64,000 bases of DNA from CAITSH01 sp025356665 (GTDB taxonomy: Bacteria > Pseudomonadota > Gammaproteobacteria > Burkholderiales > SG8-39): assembly GCA_025356665.1 (NCBI GenBank), contig JANXRV010000002.1, positions 62,001 to 126,000 on the forward strand. Direction: 5' to 3'. Shown here one piece after another: positions 8,301-16,801 of the stretch. Numbering within the stretch: position 1 is the first letter of the stretch; every line of letters starts with the position of its first letter. The translations under genes were made by a program, and so were the position numbers. The notes below the pieces were generated by a model that saw nothing but the letters and a program-made list of their open reading frames with translations, had not been told where the DNA came from and did not search any database.

Positions 8301-10708
8301 TTGGAGAGACAGCGCCTCCTCCCCCCCATGCGTTGGCACAAGTGATTGATTTGCCGGCTGCGCTGTCACAGAACACTATGGCGGCGGAACTGGAGCAAGT
8401 CGAAACCGAGCGCCGGCAGGCGCGCATGGAGGACGAGCTCGATCCGCAACTGCTGCCGGTGTTTCTGGAGGAGGCCGGTGAACTGGTGCCGGCTATCGGC
8501 AATACCTTGCGCGATTGGCGCGCCACGGCTGCGGACGCAGCGCTTGGGCAGAACCTGCAACGCCTGCTGCACACGCTAAAAGGCAGTGCGCGCATGGCCG
8601 GCGCCATGGGCTTGGGTGAGCTTACCCACCACATGGAAACGCGCATCGAGAACGCAGTCGCGCTCGGCTCCTTGCCGGTGTCGCTGTTCGACGGGCTCGA
8701 AACCTCGCTCGATCGCATGGGTTACCTTCTTGACCGGCTGCAGAATCCGGCGCGGCTCGAGGTGCCGGTGGACAAAGCGCCGGTCGAGGCTGCACCGGGC
8801 GCGGCTGTTGAGGCCTCCGCAGTTGCGATCCCGGGCGTTGAGACGAAAACCGTGGCCGTGCCGCGGGACATAGAGGGCGTGCGCGCCGGTGTGCTGCGGG
8901 TTCGCGCTGATGTGATTGACGGCCTGGTCAATCAGGCCGGTGAAGTGAGCATCGCCCGCACCCGTATCGAAAGCGAGATGCGTGTGCTCAAGGCCGCGCT
9001 GCAGGAGCTCACCGACAATATGGGGCGCCTGCGCGCACAATTGCGCGAGGTCGAGATCCAGGCCGAGACGCAAATGCAGTCCAAGCAGCAGATCGTCACT
9101 GAAACAAAAGAGGGTTTCGACGCGCTCGAATTCGACCGCTTCTCGCGTTTTCAGGAACTCACACGCATGATGGCCGAAAGCGTCAATGACGTCGGCACCG
9201 TGCACCAGAACCTTACCGCTGCGGTGGATGAAACCGACGCCGCCCTTGCCGCCCAGTCGCGCATGAGCCGCGACCTGCAGCAAGATCTGATGCGAATCCG
9301 CATGGTGCCCTTTTCGTCCATTGGCGACCGGCTCTACCGCATCGTGCGCCAGACAGCGAAGGAGCTGGGCAAGCGCGCCAACCTGGACATCCGCGGTGGC
9401 CAGGTGGAGATGGACCGGTCGGTGCTCGAGCGCATTACCGCGCCGTTTGAGCACCTGCTGCGTAATGCCATTATCCATGGTCTGGAATCGACCGAGCGGC
9501 GCCTCGCGACCGGCAAGGACGAGACCGGCGAGATCCGGCTCGACCTGCGGCAGGAGGGCAACGATGTGGTGCTGGCCCTCGCCGACGACGGTGCAGGCCT
9601 CGACCTGGCGCGCATCCGGGAAAAAGCCATCAAACAGGGTTTGATGAGTGAAGACGAACAGCCAAACGATAGCGAGCTGGCGGAGTTTATCTTCCGCCCG
9701 GGCTTTTCAACCGCCGAGGATGTGACCCAGCTGGCCGGACGTGGCGTTGGGATGGACGTGGTGAAGAGCGAGGTCGTTGCGTTGGGTGGCCGCGTCGAGA
9801 TCAAGACCGAGTCAGGCAAGGGTGCCAAATTTACGCTGTATCTGCCCTTGACGCTGGCGGTGACGCAAGCCGTGCTAGTGCGGGCCGCAGGCCGCCTGTT
9901 CGCCGTGCCCGGATCGATGGTCGAGCAGATCATGCAGCTGCGGCCCAAGGACGTCGCCGTTGCGCACGAAAGCGGCCACGCCGAACTGCACAACCGCCGC
10001 TACAAACTGCACCACCTGCCGCGCCTTCTGTCACTGCCAAAGGGGGCCGCTGCCGAGCCGCGGCGCACAACGCCCCTGCTGTTCCTTCGCAGCGGCATCG
10101 ACGTGGTGGCGGTCGAGGTGGACGAACTGGTCGGCAACCAGGAAATCGTCGTCAAGAACGTCGGCCCGCAAATCGCCGGCATCCCCGGCATTACCGGCGC
10201 CACGGTGCTGGGCACGGGTGAAATCGTCCTTATCCTCAATCCGGTCATCCTCGCCCAGCGTGCGCAAACGGAGCCGTCGGCCGGCGCGGCCGAAGTACCG
10301 CTTGTGCCGGTGGCGGCGCCTCCGGAGGAGCCCGAAGAGCCGGTCATCATGGTGGTGGATGATTCGCTTACCGTGCGCAAGGTCACCGGCCGTCTCCTCG
10401 CGCGCGAGGGCTACCAGTTTGTTACCGCGAAGGACGGTGTCGATGCGCTGGAGCAACTGCAAAACATGTCCCCGGCGGTGATGCTGGTGGATATAGAAAT
10501 GCCGCGCATGGACGGCTTCGACCTGTCGCGCAATGTGCGTGCCGACGCGCGCCTGAAGCACATCCCCATCATCATGATCACTTCGCGCATGGCCGACAAA
10601 CACCGTGCCTATGCCAAGGAGATCGGTGTGAATGTCTATCTTGGCAAACCTTTTCAGGAAGACGAGTTGCTTGGCAATATCTTCGGCTTCATCAAAGCCA
10701 AAGCCTGA
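5360..10708 (+). CDS. pilL: Hybrid chemotaxis histidine kinase PilL/ChpA
   Basis: CheA-type hub kinase of twitching motility, 1782 residues. In order: an N-terminal degenerate Hpt-like bundle (QAHGAL near residue 52), a long alpha-helical middle, Hpt with HTLKGSGRM near 720, a variant Hpt with SHTLAGIAG near 875, Hpt with HTLKGSARM near 1070, the CheA dimerisation region about 1180-1300, the ATPase domain (N-box NAIIHGLES near 1369, ALADDGAGLDL, GRGVGMDVV), a CheW-like domain, and a C-terminal receiver with phospho-Asp 1711 (LVDIEMPRMDGF). It is shorter than the roughly 2470-residue Pseudomonas ChpA and has fewer Hpt modules. No pilK methyltransferase or chpB methylesterase follows. Confidence 0.95.
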   Translation: MNSRVEFDVGPLSWVKGEIDQSLGRSLDALKKFAANNADKSLLRASQTHLHQAHGALQVVGLDGVTRVSEELESFLTDLERETLPCSVENFRRAQRGYAALSDYLDQLINGVSNQPLRLFGAYGELLAASGRAADPTDLYYPDLVNRAPPRADVLPQMPPEQASGYYRDQRSRFQRGLLKWIKHDAAGPNEMREAISAIESAQQLPTQRDFWWVAAAFCDALAHNALPPDLDAKRMCMRIEQQLKRLIEGSANVAERLIRETLYFVAHAAPTSDLLRDVHDNYALEGSIPERDAARAAALPEQPQVRALHEYVTQAKDAWNKFASGHQPSLTAFKDLAAQIKEGADKLPKTEMAVLARELALIGAWLASSAQKVNEVVAMEVATSLLLLDNALENYAGVATEFAQQAQVMAERLKACALGCPPVGAPHIPLLDEMSRRAQERLAMHQVVAEIQANLRSIEQTLDGFFRDITKRADLTALDKPIRQVLGALSILGETRAGDMLGACRQDISRFASETYAPQSEDFERVAQALSGLGFYIEALAHGKADFDLAVRPIKPSVPETAMERTQRLGGSVEAELEQQKKDAATLFEAWREKPNDSIIKQELRQNLESIQKDAGLIADVRLETQASEALSMLAKSGAVPHQPLAEAIEGIVPGTAAPEPSAETTKLIDATDEIVDAELLGVYLEEADEVLASIARHVATSEAQPQNQEALAVIRRGFHTLKGSGRMVGLTRLGEAAWAVEQIINIWLQEARDATPALTALVRAAHDYFHVNVERLKQGGSSSDEQALIAMAEGVRRGEEPLAPVPLPAEDAAPVAVLPPEDDMVEIGELRVSPTLFGIFISETTAHLEVMRTELQVLRDHGVVSDRFLRASHTLAGIAGTIRLEDMRELAHALERALEQLSYDTVSEFDQASVAEAVAALDVMAMRVSECIPPDAATALIERLETAAVAAAQNAQNEASAATAAATLARAAAVDQPAIGETAPPPPHALAQVIDLPAALSQNTMAAELEQVETERRQARMEDELDPQLLPVFLEEAGELVPAIGNTLRDWRATAADAALGQNLQRLLHTLKGSARMAGAMGLGELTHHMETRIENAVALGSLPVSLFDGLETSLDRMGYLLDRLQNPARLEVPVDKAPVEAAPGAAVEASAVAIPGVETKTVAVPRDIEGVRAGVLRVRADVIDGLVNQAGEVSIARTRIESEMRVLKAALQELTDNMGRLRAQLREVEIQAETQMQSKQQIVTETKEGFDALEFDRFSRFQELTRMMAESVNDVGTVHQNLTAAVDETDAALAAQSRMSRDLQQDLMRIRMVPFSSIGDRLYRIVRQTAKELGKRANLDIRGGQVEMDRSVLERITAPFEHLLRNAIIHGLESTERRLATGKDETGEIRLDLRQEGNDVVLALADDGAGLDLARIREKAIKQGLMSEDEQPNDSELAEFIFRPGFSTAEDVTQLAGRGVGMDVVKSEVVALGGRVEIKTESGKGAKFTLYLPLTLAVTQAVLVRAAGRLFAVPGSMVEQIMQLRPKDVAVAHESGHAELHNRRYKLHHLPRLLSLPKGAAAEPRRTTPLLFLRSGIDVVAVEVDELVGNQEIVVKNVGPQIAGIPGITGATVLGTGEIVLILNPVILAQRAQTEPSAGAAEVPLVPVAAPPEEPEEPVIMVVDDSLTVRKVTGRLLAREGYQFVTAKDGVDALEQLQNMSPAVMLVDIEMPRMDGFDLSRNVRADARLKHIPIIMITSRMADKHRAYAKEIGVNVYLGKPFQEDELLGNIFGFIKAKA

Positions 10709-11433
10709 TCCTTACATCGGCCTAAACCCGGACTGCTGTGGATGACAAAATTGTCACGACAATGCGCTTTAAACTCTTTGCTGAAGCGGGTTTCAAAAAA
10801 CAAAAGTGCGCAATTTATGCGCACGGATGTGCACGATTACGCTGACAGCCATCGTTTTTGACCAAGGCTTATCTCGATTAAGTAAGCGCTGATCAAGTCC
10901 TGCAAATGGGAGCCCTTTGACAAGCTTCCCTCTGCGGCGGGGGATATACAAGGGGGCTTGCCCCATTGGTCAGTGAATCCTTGACTGTTAATCGTCAATT
11001 GCAGCCGATCTGGCAGCCCTGCAGGCAAAACAGCTTAAGCGCCGCGGCGAGCTTGCGCGCAGCTTCGGCAAGCCCAACATTATCATCGAGCCAAACCCCT
11101 TTGAAATGCTGCGCAATTTCGTGCGCAACAGTGATGCCATCGTGTTTCAGCTTCAGGTCGGCACCGCGTTGGGCGTCGCGCCGTCCGCGCACCGTGCGTC
11201 CGCGTATCGTGACCCAGCCGAAAGGGCGGCACCGGACACCGCGGCCCCTGCGCTTTCCCAAGGCAGTGCGCCCGGCGCTCGACAGCGGGAACGGCGTATA
11301 AGGCGGTGTGCCGCACGGGAACACGGTAACATCGGGGCACAAACAATAAACATGACCAACCCTGCGCGAACGGTGACCTTCTGATTTTTTTTGCTTTAGA
11401 TGTCCGGGCCTTGCGGTCCGGCACCGGCCCTGC
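10709..11433. other. 725-base spacer with possible decayed minus-strand coding sequence
   Basis: No gene can be called confidently between pilL and glpD. An inverted repeat ATTGTC-AC-GACAAT lies at 10750-10763 and a minus-strand terminator at about 10790-10824. On the minus strand, an open frame (11435-10995) contains DGITVAHEI preceded by VTIRGR, which loosely recalls the GroEL segment VTLGPKGR...DGVTVAKEI. A second short minus frame (11028-10837, TTG start) stops 13 bases before the terminator. Decayed gene, unrecognised small gene and chance are all open. Confidence 0.3.
10790..10824 (-). terminator. Rho-independent terminator read on the minus strand
   Basis: Perfect 7-bp stem GTGCGCA-ATTTA-TGCGCAC at 10806-10824. 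Read on the minus strand it is followed at once by TTTTGTTTTTTG, the classic hairpin plus U-tract. On the plus strand there is no T-run after the stem, so it does not obviously end pilL. It implies leftward transcription through the pilL-glpD spacer, or protection of pilL from antisense RNA. Confidence 0.7.
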
Positions 11434-12924
11434 ATGAATCAATACGACCTCGTCATCATTGGCGGCGGCATCAACGGCGCCGGTATCGCACGCGACGCCG
11501 CAGGACGCGGCCTGTCGGTGCTGCTTGTCGAACAACACGATCTTGCCGGCGCAACCTCCTCGGCCAGCAGCAAGCTGATCCACGGCGGACTGCGCTACCT
11601 CGAATATTATGAATTCCGTCTGGTGGCTGAGGCGCTGGCCGAGCGCGAGGTGTTGCTGTCTATCGCGCCGCATATCATCTGGCCCTTGGAATTCGTGTTG
11701 CCGCACGAACCTCACCTGCGGCCGGCGTGGATGATACGGTTGGGTTTGTTTTTGTATGACCATATTGGCGGGCGCACCCATTTGCCCAAGTCGAGGGGTG
11801 TGGTGCTCTCGGTTGACGGTGCTGGTGCGGGCCTCAAGCCCGAGTTTCGACGCGGCTTCAGCTATTCGGACGGCTGGGTGGACGATGCGCGTCTGGTGGT
11901 GCTAAACGCGCGCTCGGCCGCCAGGCATGGCGCCACTGTTTTGCCGCGCACGCGCTGCAGCGCGGCGCGGCGCGAAGCCGGCGCCTGGCGTGTCACGCTC
12001 AAAGATGCCCGGGGCGAACGCGACGTCACGGCGCGCGTCCTGGTCAACGCTGCCGGCCCCTGGGTCAAGCAGGTCATCGACAACGAGATTGGCATCGGCA
12101 CGCGCGCCAAGGTGCGGTTGGTAAAAGGCAGCCACATCGTGGTGCCGCGCATACACGACAAGCGCCACGCCTACATCCTGCAAAACCCGGACAGGCGCAT
12201 TATTTTTCTGATTCCCTATGAGAGGGAGTTCACGCTGATCGGCACCACCGACGTGGCGGTGGCCGACGCTGAACACAGGCCGGAAATATCGAAGGACGAA
12301 ATAACGTATTTGTGTGAAGCGGCGAGCCGTTACACCCGCCGACCGGTCACCGCGCAAAACGTCGTCTGGGCCTATAGCGGCGTGCGCCCGCTCTACGATG
12401 ACGGCTCACCCGACTCTTCGGCTGTAACGCGCGACTATCATTTTGAACTCGACTGCGGCGAGGCCGGCGTCGGTGCGCCGCTGCTGTCGATATTCGGCGG
12501 CAAGATCACAACCTATCGCAAGCTGGCGGAGCACGCGTTGGAGAAGCTGGTGCGCTGGTTTCCGGCTCAACCGGCCTGGACTCACACCCAAGCCCTGCCA
12601 GGTGGCGATTTTGGCGGGCGTGATTTCCAGGCGGTGCTTGCCGATGTTCGCACGCGCAGGCCGGAGCTTGACCGGCAGTGGCTGGCCCGCCTGCTGCGCC
12701 GCCACGGCACCCTCGTCGATGAGGTGCTGGGAGACGCCAGGACTGCCGCTGATCTTGGACAGTATTTCGGCGGCGGCCTGTACGAACGCGAGCTGCGTTA
12801 CCTTGTCGGGAATGAGTGGGCGCAAGACGCCGAGGATGTCATCTGGCGCCGGACCAAATGCGGATTGCACATGTCCCCGGCCGAGCGCGCGCGCGTCGCG
12901 AATTTCATGAAGACCCTGAGTTGA
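11434..12924 (+). CDS. glpD: Aerobic glycerol-3-phosphate dehydrogenase
   Basis: FAD-dependent, membrane-associated oxidation of sn-glycerol-3-phosphate to DHAP with electrons to quinone. The 496 residues start with the Rossmann dinucleotide motif IIGGGINGAGIARDAAGRG at 6-24 and VEQHDLAGATSSASS, then LIHGGLRYLEYYEF, the substrate-side ISKDEI/YSGVRPLYDD region and the C-terminal GlpD domain (RTKCGLHMSP). Length matches the family. It stands alone: no glpK, glpF or glpR is adjacent, and the next gene is a HAD phosphatase 64 bases on. Confidence 0.95.
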   Translation: MNQYDLVIIGGGINGAGIARDAAGRGLSVLLVEQHDLAGATSSASSKLIHGGLRYLEYYEFRLVAEALAEREVLLSIAPHIIWPLEFVLPHEPHLRPAWMIRLGLFLYDHIGGRTHLPKSRGVVLSVDGAGAGLKPEFRRGFSYSDGWVDDARLVVLNARSAARHGATVLPRTRCSAARREAGAWRVTLKDARGERDVTARVLVNAAGPWVKQVIDNEIGIGTRAKVRLVKGSHIVVPRIHDKRHAYILQNPDRRIIFLIPYEREFTLIGTTDVAVADAEHRPEISKDEITYLCEAASRYTRRPVTAQNVVWAYSGVRPLYDDGSPDSSAVTRDYHFELDCGEAGVGAPLLSIFGGKITTYRKLAEHALEKLVRWFPAQPAWTHTQALPGGDFGGRDFQAVLADVRTRRPELDRQWLARLLRRHGTLVDEVLGDARTAADLGQYFGGGLYERELRYLVGNEWAQDAEDVIWRRTKCGLHMSPAERARVANFMKTLS

Positions 12925-12988
12925 TGCGACGCCCCCGCACACTGGCCTTTTCACACCGAATCGAATACTTTCCTGGAAATGACAAGCC

Positions 12989-13789
12989 ATGAAATTGGCC
13001 GGCATGAAACCAATCGCGCAACTGCCGGTGGACCGGATTCTTGGCGTTTTCTGTGACCTCGATGACACGCTGACCACCGACGGGCATCTGACTGCGGCGG
13101 CCTATGCCGCGCTCGATGCCTTGAAAACCGCGGGCAAGCTGGTGATCCCCATCACCGGCCGGCCGGCCGGATGGTGCGATCACATTGCGCGCATGTGGCC
13201 TGTGGATGCGGTGGTGGGTGAGAACGGCGCATTTTATTTTCAATATGACCGCGATGCGCGAAAACTGATAAAGCGCTTTCTTGACGATGAGGCCGTGCGC
13301 GCGGCGAACCGCGCCAGGCTCGCAACGGTGCGCGCGCGCATCTTGAAGCAAGTCCCGGGGGCCGGCGTGGCTTCCGACCAGCTCTATCGTGAAGCGGACC
13401 TCGCCATAGATTTTTGTGAGGATGTGCCGCGGCTGTCCGATGCGGATATCGACCGCATTGTTGCGATCATGCACGAGTCGGGCATGACGGCGCGCGTGAG
13501 CTCCATCCACGTCAACGGCTGGTTCGGCAGCTACGACAAGCTGGGCATGACGCGCACGCTCATGCGTGAACGGTTTAACGTCCAGCTTGATGCCGACAAG
13601 GCGGACTATGTTTTTATCGGCGATTCACCCAATGATGCGCCGATGTTTGCCTATTTCCCGATGTCTGTGGGGGTGGCCAATGTCGCTGATTTTTCCGCGC
13701 GCCTTGAGATATCGCCTGTCTTTGTCACCGGCGCACGCAGTGGCGGCGGATTTGTTGAGTTGGTCGCGCACTTGCTGAAAGGGCGCTGA
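12989..13789 (+). CDS. HAD-superfamily phosphatase, subfamily IIB
   Basis: Cytosolic sugar-phosphate-type phosphatase of 266 residues. Motif I is FCDLDDTLTTDG (nucleophile in DxD near residue 23), motif II lies in PITGRPAGW, and motif IV in VFIGDSPNDAPMF near 210. A C2-type cap falls in the middle, placing it with the Cof/mannosyl-3-phosphoglycerate/sucrose-phosphate phosphatase class. The substrate is not readable. Its TGA overlaps the ATG of the next gene by one base (TGATG), so the two are translationally coupled; proximity to glpD may hint at a glycerol-phosphate-derived substrate, which is inference. Confidence 0.85.
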   Translation: MKLAGMKPIAQLPVDRILGVFCDLDDTLTTDGHLTAAAYAALDALKTAGKLVIPITGRPAGWCDHIARMWPVDAVVGENGAFYFQYDRDARKLIKRFLDDEAVRAANRARLATVRARILKQVPGAGVASDQLYREADLAIDFCEDVPRLSDADIDRIVAIMHESGMTARVSSIHVNGWFGSYDKLGMTRTLMRERFNVQLDADKADYVFIGDSPNDAPMFAYFPMSVGVANVADFSARLEISPVFVTGARSGGGFVELVAHLLKGR

Positions 13790-14583
13790 TGGATTGGATC
13801 GTGGGCTATGTTGCCATCGGGGCGGCGGTCGGATTTTTCGCCGGGCTGCTGGGCATCGGCGGTGGCGCGATCATGGTGCCCTTGCTGGTGATGTTGTTCG
13901 AGGCGCAGGGTCTGCCGCGTGAGCATGTACTGCATCTGGCGGTAGGATCCGGCATGGCCACCATTTTGTTCACCGCGGCCTCAAGCGCGCGCGCGCACGC
14001 CGCGCGCGGCGGGGTGCGCTGGGACATTGTCAGAACCATGACCCCAGGCATTCTGCTCGGCGGCTTGATCGGTTCGGCCGCGGCAGGCGTGATTCCGACG
14101 CGGCTGTTTGCACTGTTGTTTTGCCTGATCGTTTATCTGGCTTCAGCCAATATGCTTTTTGATCGCAAGCCCCCGCCTTCGCGCAATGTTCCCGGCTGGC
14201 TTGGTGTGTCTATCGCAGGGTTTGTCATCAGCGCCGCCTCGGCGTTTGCGGCCATCGGCGGCGCTTTCATGACCGTGCCTTTTTTGCTCTGGAGCAACGT
14301 GCCCATGCTGCAGGCCATAGGCACGGCCGCGGCGGTCGGCTTCCCGATTGCCGCAGCGGGCACGGTCGGGTTCGTCGTCGCCGGGTTGGCGCAGACGGGC
14401 CTGCCGGCGTGGAGCATCGGTTACGTCTATTTGCCGGCGTTCGCCGGCATTGCGATCACCAGCGTGCTGGCCGCGCCCCTTGGCGTGGCCATCGCGCACC
14501 GTCTGCCGACCAGGGCCTTGAAAAAAATATTCGCCTGCCTGCTGTTTGTGATGGCGAGCAAAATGCTCTGGGGCTTCTGGTAA
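13789..14583 (+). CDS. TauE/SafE-family anion exporter (DUF81)
   Basis: Integral membrane protein of 264 residues with about eight hydrophobic helices. The family repeat GFFAGLLGIGGGAIMVPLLV appears near residues 13-32, and its second half copy AAIGGAFMTVPFLL lies near 155-168, the two-fold internal repeat of TauE/SafE permeases. Members export sulfite, sulfoacetate or other organosulfonates. It is coupled to the upstream HAD phosphatase by a one-base overlap and converges on the CoA-transferase gene. No sulfur-metabolism genes lie nearby, so the substrate is open. Confidence 0.88.
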   Translation: MDWIVGYVAIGAAVGFFAGLLGIGGGAIMVPLLVMLFEAQGLPREHVLHLAVGSGMATILFTAASSARAHAARGGVRWDIVRTMTPGILLGGLIGSAAAGVIPTRLFALLFCLIVYLASANMLFDRKPPPSRNVPGWLGVSIAGFVISAASAFAAIGGAFMTVPFLLWSNVPMLQAIGTAAAVGFPIAAAGTVGFVVAGLAQTGLPAWSIGYVYLPAFAGIAITSVLAAPLGVAIAHRLPTRALKKIFACLLFVMASKMLWGFW

Positions 14584-14593
14584 GCCGTCCGGC

Positions 14594-15814
14594 TCAGACG
14601 ATCCCGTCCGCGCGTAGTCTGGCCAGCTCGGATTCGCTCTTGCCGAGCGAGCGCAACACGTCCTCGGTGTGTTGTCCCAGCGTTGGCGGCGCCATGGTGT
14701 GCTCGATCGGCGTGCCGGAGAAGCGCATGGGGCTCGCCACCAGCGGCATCTTGCCGGCGATCGGATGGTCGAGCTCGATCTTGATGTTGCGTGCCTTTAC
14801 CTGCGGCTCCTCGAACACCTGCGCGATATTGTTGATCGGGCCGTTGGGCACGCCCGCCGCCTCGAGTGATTCGACCCAGTCTCGCGTTGTGCGTTTGGCA
14901 AAAATCTCCTGCAATAGGCGTGTCATTTCTACGCGGTTTTCGACGCGTTTGCCGTTGGTGGCAAAGCGTGGATCCCCGGTCAGCGCGGTACAGCCTGCGA
15001 CGTCGCAGAACTTGCGGAACAGGTTGTCGTTGCCGCAGGCGAGGATGACACTGCCGTCCGATGTTTTGAAAGGCTGGTAGGGCACGATGTTCGGGTGCAG
15101 GTTGCCGATGCGCGCCGGCGGCTTGCCGGTGGCGAAGTAGTTGGTGTTCTGGTAGCTCATCAGCGCGATCTGTGAATCGAGCAGCGCGAGGTCCAGATGC
15201 TGGCCCTTTCCCGTTTCGGCGCGATTGGCGATGGCGGCGCATATGGCGATGGATGCGTACATGCCGGTGATGATGTCGGCCACCGGAACGCCGGCGCGCT
15301 GCGGCCCACCGCCGGGCGCCTCGTCGGGTTCGCCGGTGACGCTCATCATGCCGCCCATGCCCTGGATCATGAAATCGTAGCCGGGGTGTTCGCGATACGG
15401 CCCGGTCTGGCCGAAGCCGGTGACCGAGCAATAAATCAGGCGTGGGTTGATTTTTGCCAGGTCGTCGTAGCCGAGGCCGTAGCGCGCGAGGTCGCCAAAC
15501 TTGTAGTTCTCGATCAGCACGTCGGAGCGCGCCGCAAGCTCGCGCACGATGGCCTGTCCCTCTGGCCTGGAGATATTGAGCGTGATGGATTTTTTGCCGC
15601 GGTTGGCGGCGGTGTAATAGGCCGACTCGCGCGTGTCATTGCCCTGCTGGTCTTTGACCCAGGGCGGCCCGAAGGCGCGTGAATCGTCACCGATTTTCGG
15701 GCGCTCGACTTTGATTACCTCGGCGCCAAGGTCGGCGAGGTTTTGCCCCGCCCAGGGGCCGGCGAGGACGCGCGAGAGGTCGAGGACGCGGATATGCGAT
15801 AAGGGGCCTGCCAT
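14594..15814 (-). CDS. Class III CoA-transferase (CaiB/BaiF family)
   Basis: Moves CoA between organic acids by a mixed-anhydride mechanism on a catalytic Asp. The 406 residues begin with VLDLSRVLAGPWAGQNLADLGAEVIKVE, the CoA-binding signature, and the likely catalytic Asp lies in GVPVADIITGMYA near residue 185. Length is typical of formyl-CoA or succinyl-CoA:acid CoA-transferases. It is last in a minus-strand run with a crotonase 52 bases upstream, suggesting activation of a carboxylic acid that the crotonases then process. The substrate cannot be read from sequence. Confidence 0.93.
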   Translation of the reverse strand: MAGPLSHIRVLDLSRVLAGPWAGQNLADLGAEVIKVERPKIGDDSRAFGPPWVKDQQGNDTRESAYYTAANRGKKSITLNISRPEGQAIVRELAARSDVLIENYKFGDLARYGLGYDDLAKINPRLIYCSVTGFGQTGPYREHPGYDFMIQGMGGMMSVTGEPDEAPGGGPQRAGVPVADIITGMYASIAICAAIANRAETGKGQHLDLALLDSQIALMSYQNTNYFATGKPPARIGNLHPNIVPYQPFKTSDGSVILACGNDNLFRKFCDVAGCTALTGDPRFATNGKRVENRVEMTRLLQEIFAKRTTRDWVESLEAAGVPNGPINNIAQVFEEPQVKARNIKIELDHPIAGKMPLVASPMRFSGTPIEHTMAPPTLGQHTEDVLRSLGKSESELARLRADGIV

Positions 15815-15866
15815 GGGAATCCTTTGCTAAAAAGCGTGAAAGCGTAACAAAATCCAGAAACGGGCT

Positions 15867-16664
15867 TTAGCGCCCGACGAATTTGGGTTTGGTCTTGGCG
15901 AGGAAAGCCTTCATGCCGATGCTGTAATCCTCGGTTTGCATGTGTGCGAAGCCGGTGTCGTTCTCCGCTTCGGTAAGCGCCTCGGGCAGGGCGAGTAGCC
16001 GCTTGATGCGTGCTTTGTTCCAGCGCGCCACCAGTGGTGCGCCGGCGGCGATGCGCCGCGCCGTGGCATAGGCCTCGTCCTCGGCCTGCGCGTCCTCGAC
16101 CACGCGTGTCAGCAAGCCCTTGGCATAGGCCTCGTCGGCGCCGAGCATGCGGCCCTCGAGCAGGATCTCGAGCATGACGGCCTTGCCGGCCAGCGGCAGC
16201 ACCGCCGCGAGTTCCTCATAGGCAATCGGAAAGCCGAGGCGGTTGATAGGCACGCCAAAGCGCCCGGACTTGCCCGAGATGCGCAGGTCGCACAGGCAGG
16301 CGATCTCGAGGCCGCCGCCGGCGCAGGCGCCCTTGATCATGGCGATGGTCGGGTGGCGGCAATCGCCGATCGCGCGCAGCGCGCCGTAGACATGCCGCCG
16401 GTGATAGGCCTTGGCCTGTTCTTCTGTGTTGCGCACGGTGGCGAACTCGGCAATGTCCGCCCCTGCTGCAAACGCTTCGTCGCCCGCGCCGCGAATCACG
16501 ATGCAGCGCAGCGTCTCATCGGTCGATAGCGCGCGCATGGTTGTCGCGAGTTCATCCCACATGCCGAGCGTGAGCGCGTTCAGTTTGCCCGGGTTGCTGA
16601 GGGCCACGGTGGCGATGTCGCCTTCGCGCGTGAGCAGAATGCCTTGGGTCATGGAATGGATCAA
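15867..16664 (-). CDS. Enoyl-CoA hydratase/isomerase (crotonase) family protein 1
   Basis: Crotonase-fold protein of 265 residues. Oxyanion-hole segments are visible (FAAGADIAEF near 65-74, GACAGGGLEIA at 112-122). Glu120 aligns with the first catalytic Glu of classical hydratase (rat Glu144), but the second (Glu164) is Ile140 in FGVPINRLG, so a plain syn-hydration mechanism is doubtful; isomerase, decarboxylase or thioesterase-like chemistry is possible. A second Met at codon 5 is an alternative start. It lies between a Bug receptor and the CoA-transferase and is paralogous to the crotonase at 18.1 kb. Confidence 0.9.
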   Translation of the reverse strand: MIHSMTQGILLTREGDIATVALSNPGKLNALTLGMWDELATTMRALSTDETLRCIVIRGAGDEAFAAGADIAEFATVRNTEEQAKAYHRRHVYGALRAIGDCRHPTIAMIKGACAGGGLEIACLCDLRISGKSGRFGVPINRLGFPIAYEELAAVLPLAGKAVMLEILLEGRMLGADEAYAKGLLTRVVEDAQAEDEAYATARRIAAGAPLVARWNKARIKRLLALPEALTEAENDTGFAHMQTEDYSIGMKAFLAKTKPKFVGR

Positions 16665-16740
16665 AGAATCAATAAAAAATCGAACACCTATTTTAGCCGA
16701 TGCGCGGCGCGGCTAGACGTGTGCGGCGGCGCTGGCGATA

Positions 16741-16772
16741 AAATGAAAAGGCCACGGGCGCGCCCGTGGCCT
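16741..16772 (-). terminator. Rho-independent terminator of the first Bug receptor gene
   Basis: A perfect 22-base palindrome (16750-16771; arms GGCCACGGGCG and CGCCCGTGGCC) is followed on the minus strand by TTTTCATTTTA. It lies 30 bases after the stop of the Bug receptor at 16802 and before the crotonase start at 16664. The receptor is therefore probably ended separately from the downstream crotonase and CoA-transferase. Confidence 0.8.
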
Positions 16773-16801
16773 TGGGATGTAAAGCCCCCCCGGGGGGGGG
16801 G

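Noticed and set aside
8576..9478. 300-codon minus-strand frame inside pilL
   Set aside because: Opposite the conserved Hpt and kinase part of PilL; no independent protein features.
14427..15431. Long minus-strand frame overlapping the CoA-transferase and TauE genes
   Set aside because: Arg/His-rich translation with no motifs; the CoA-transferase frame carries clear family signatures.
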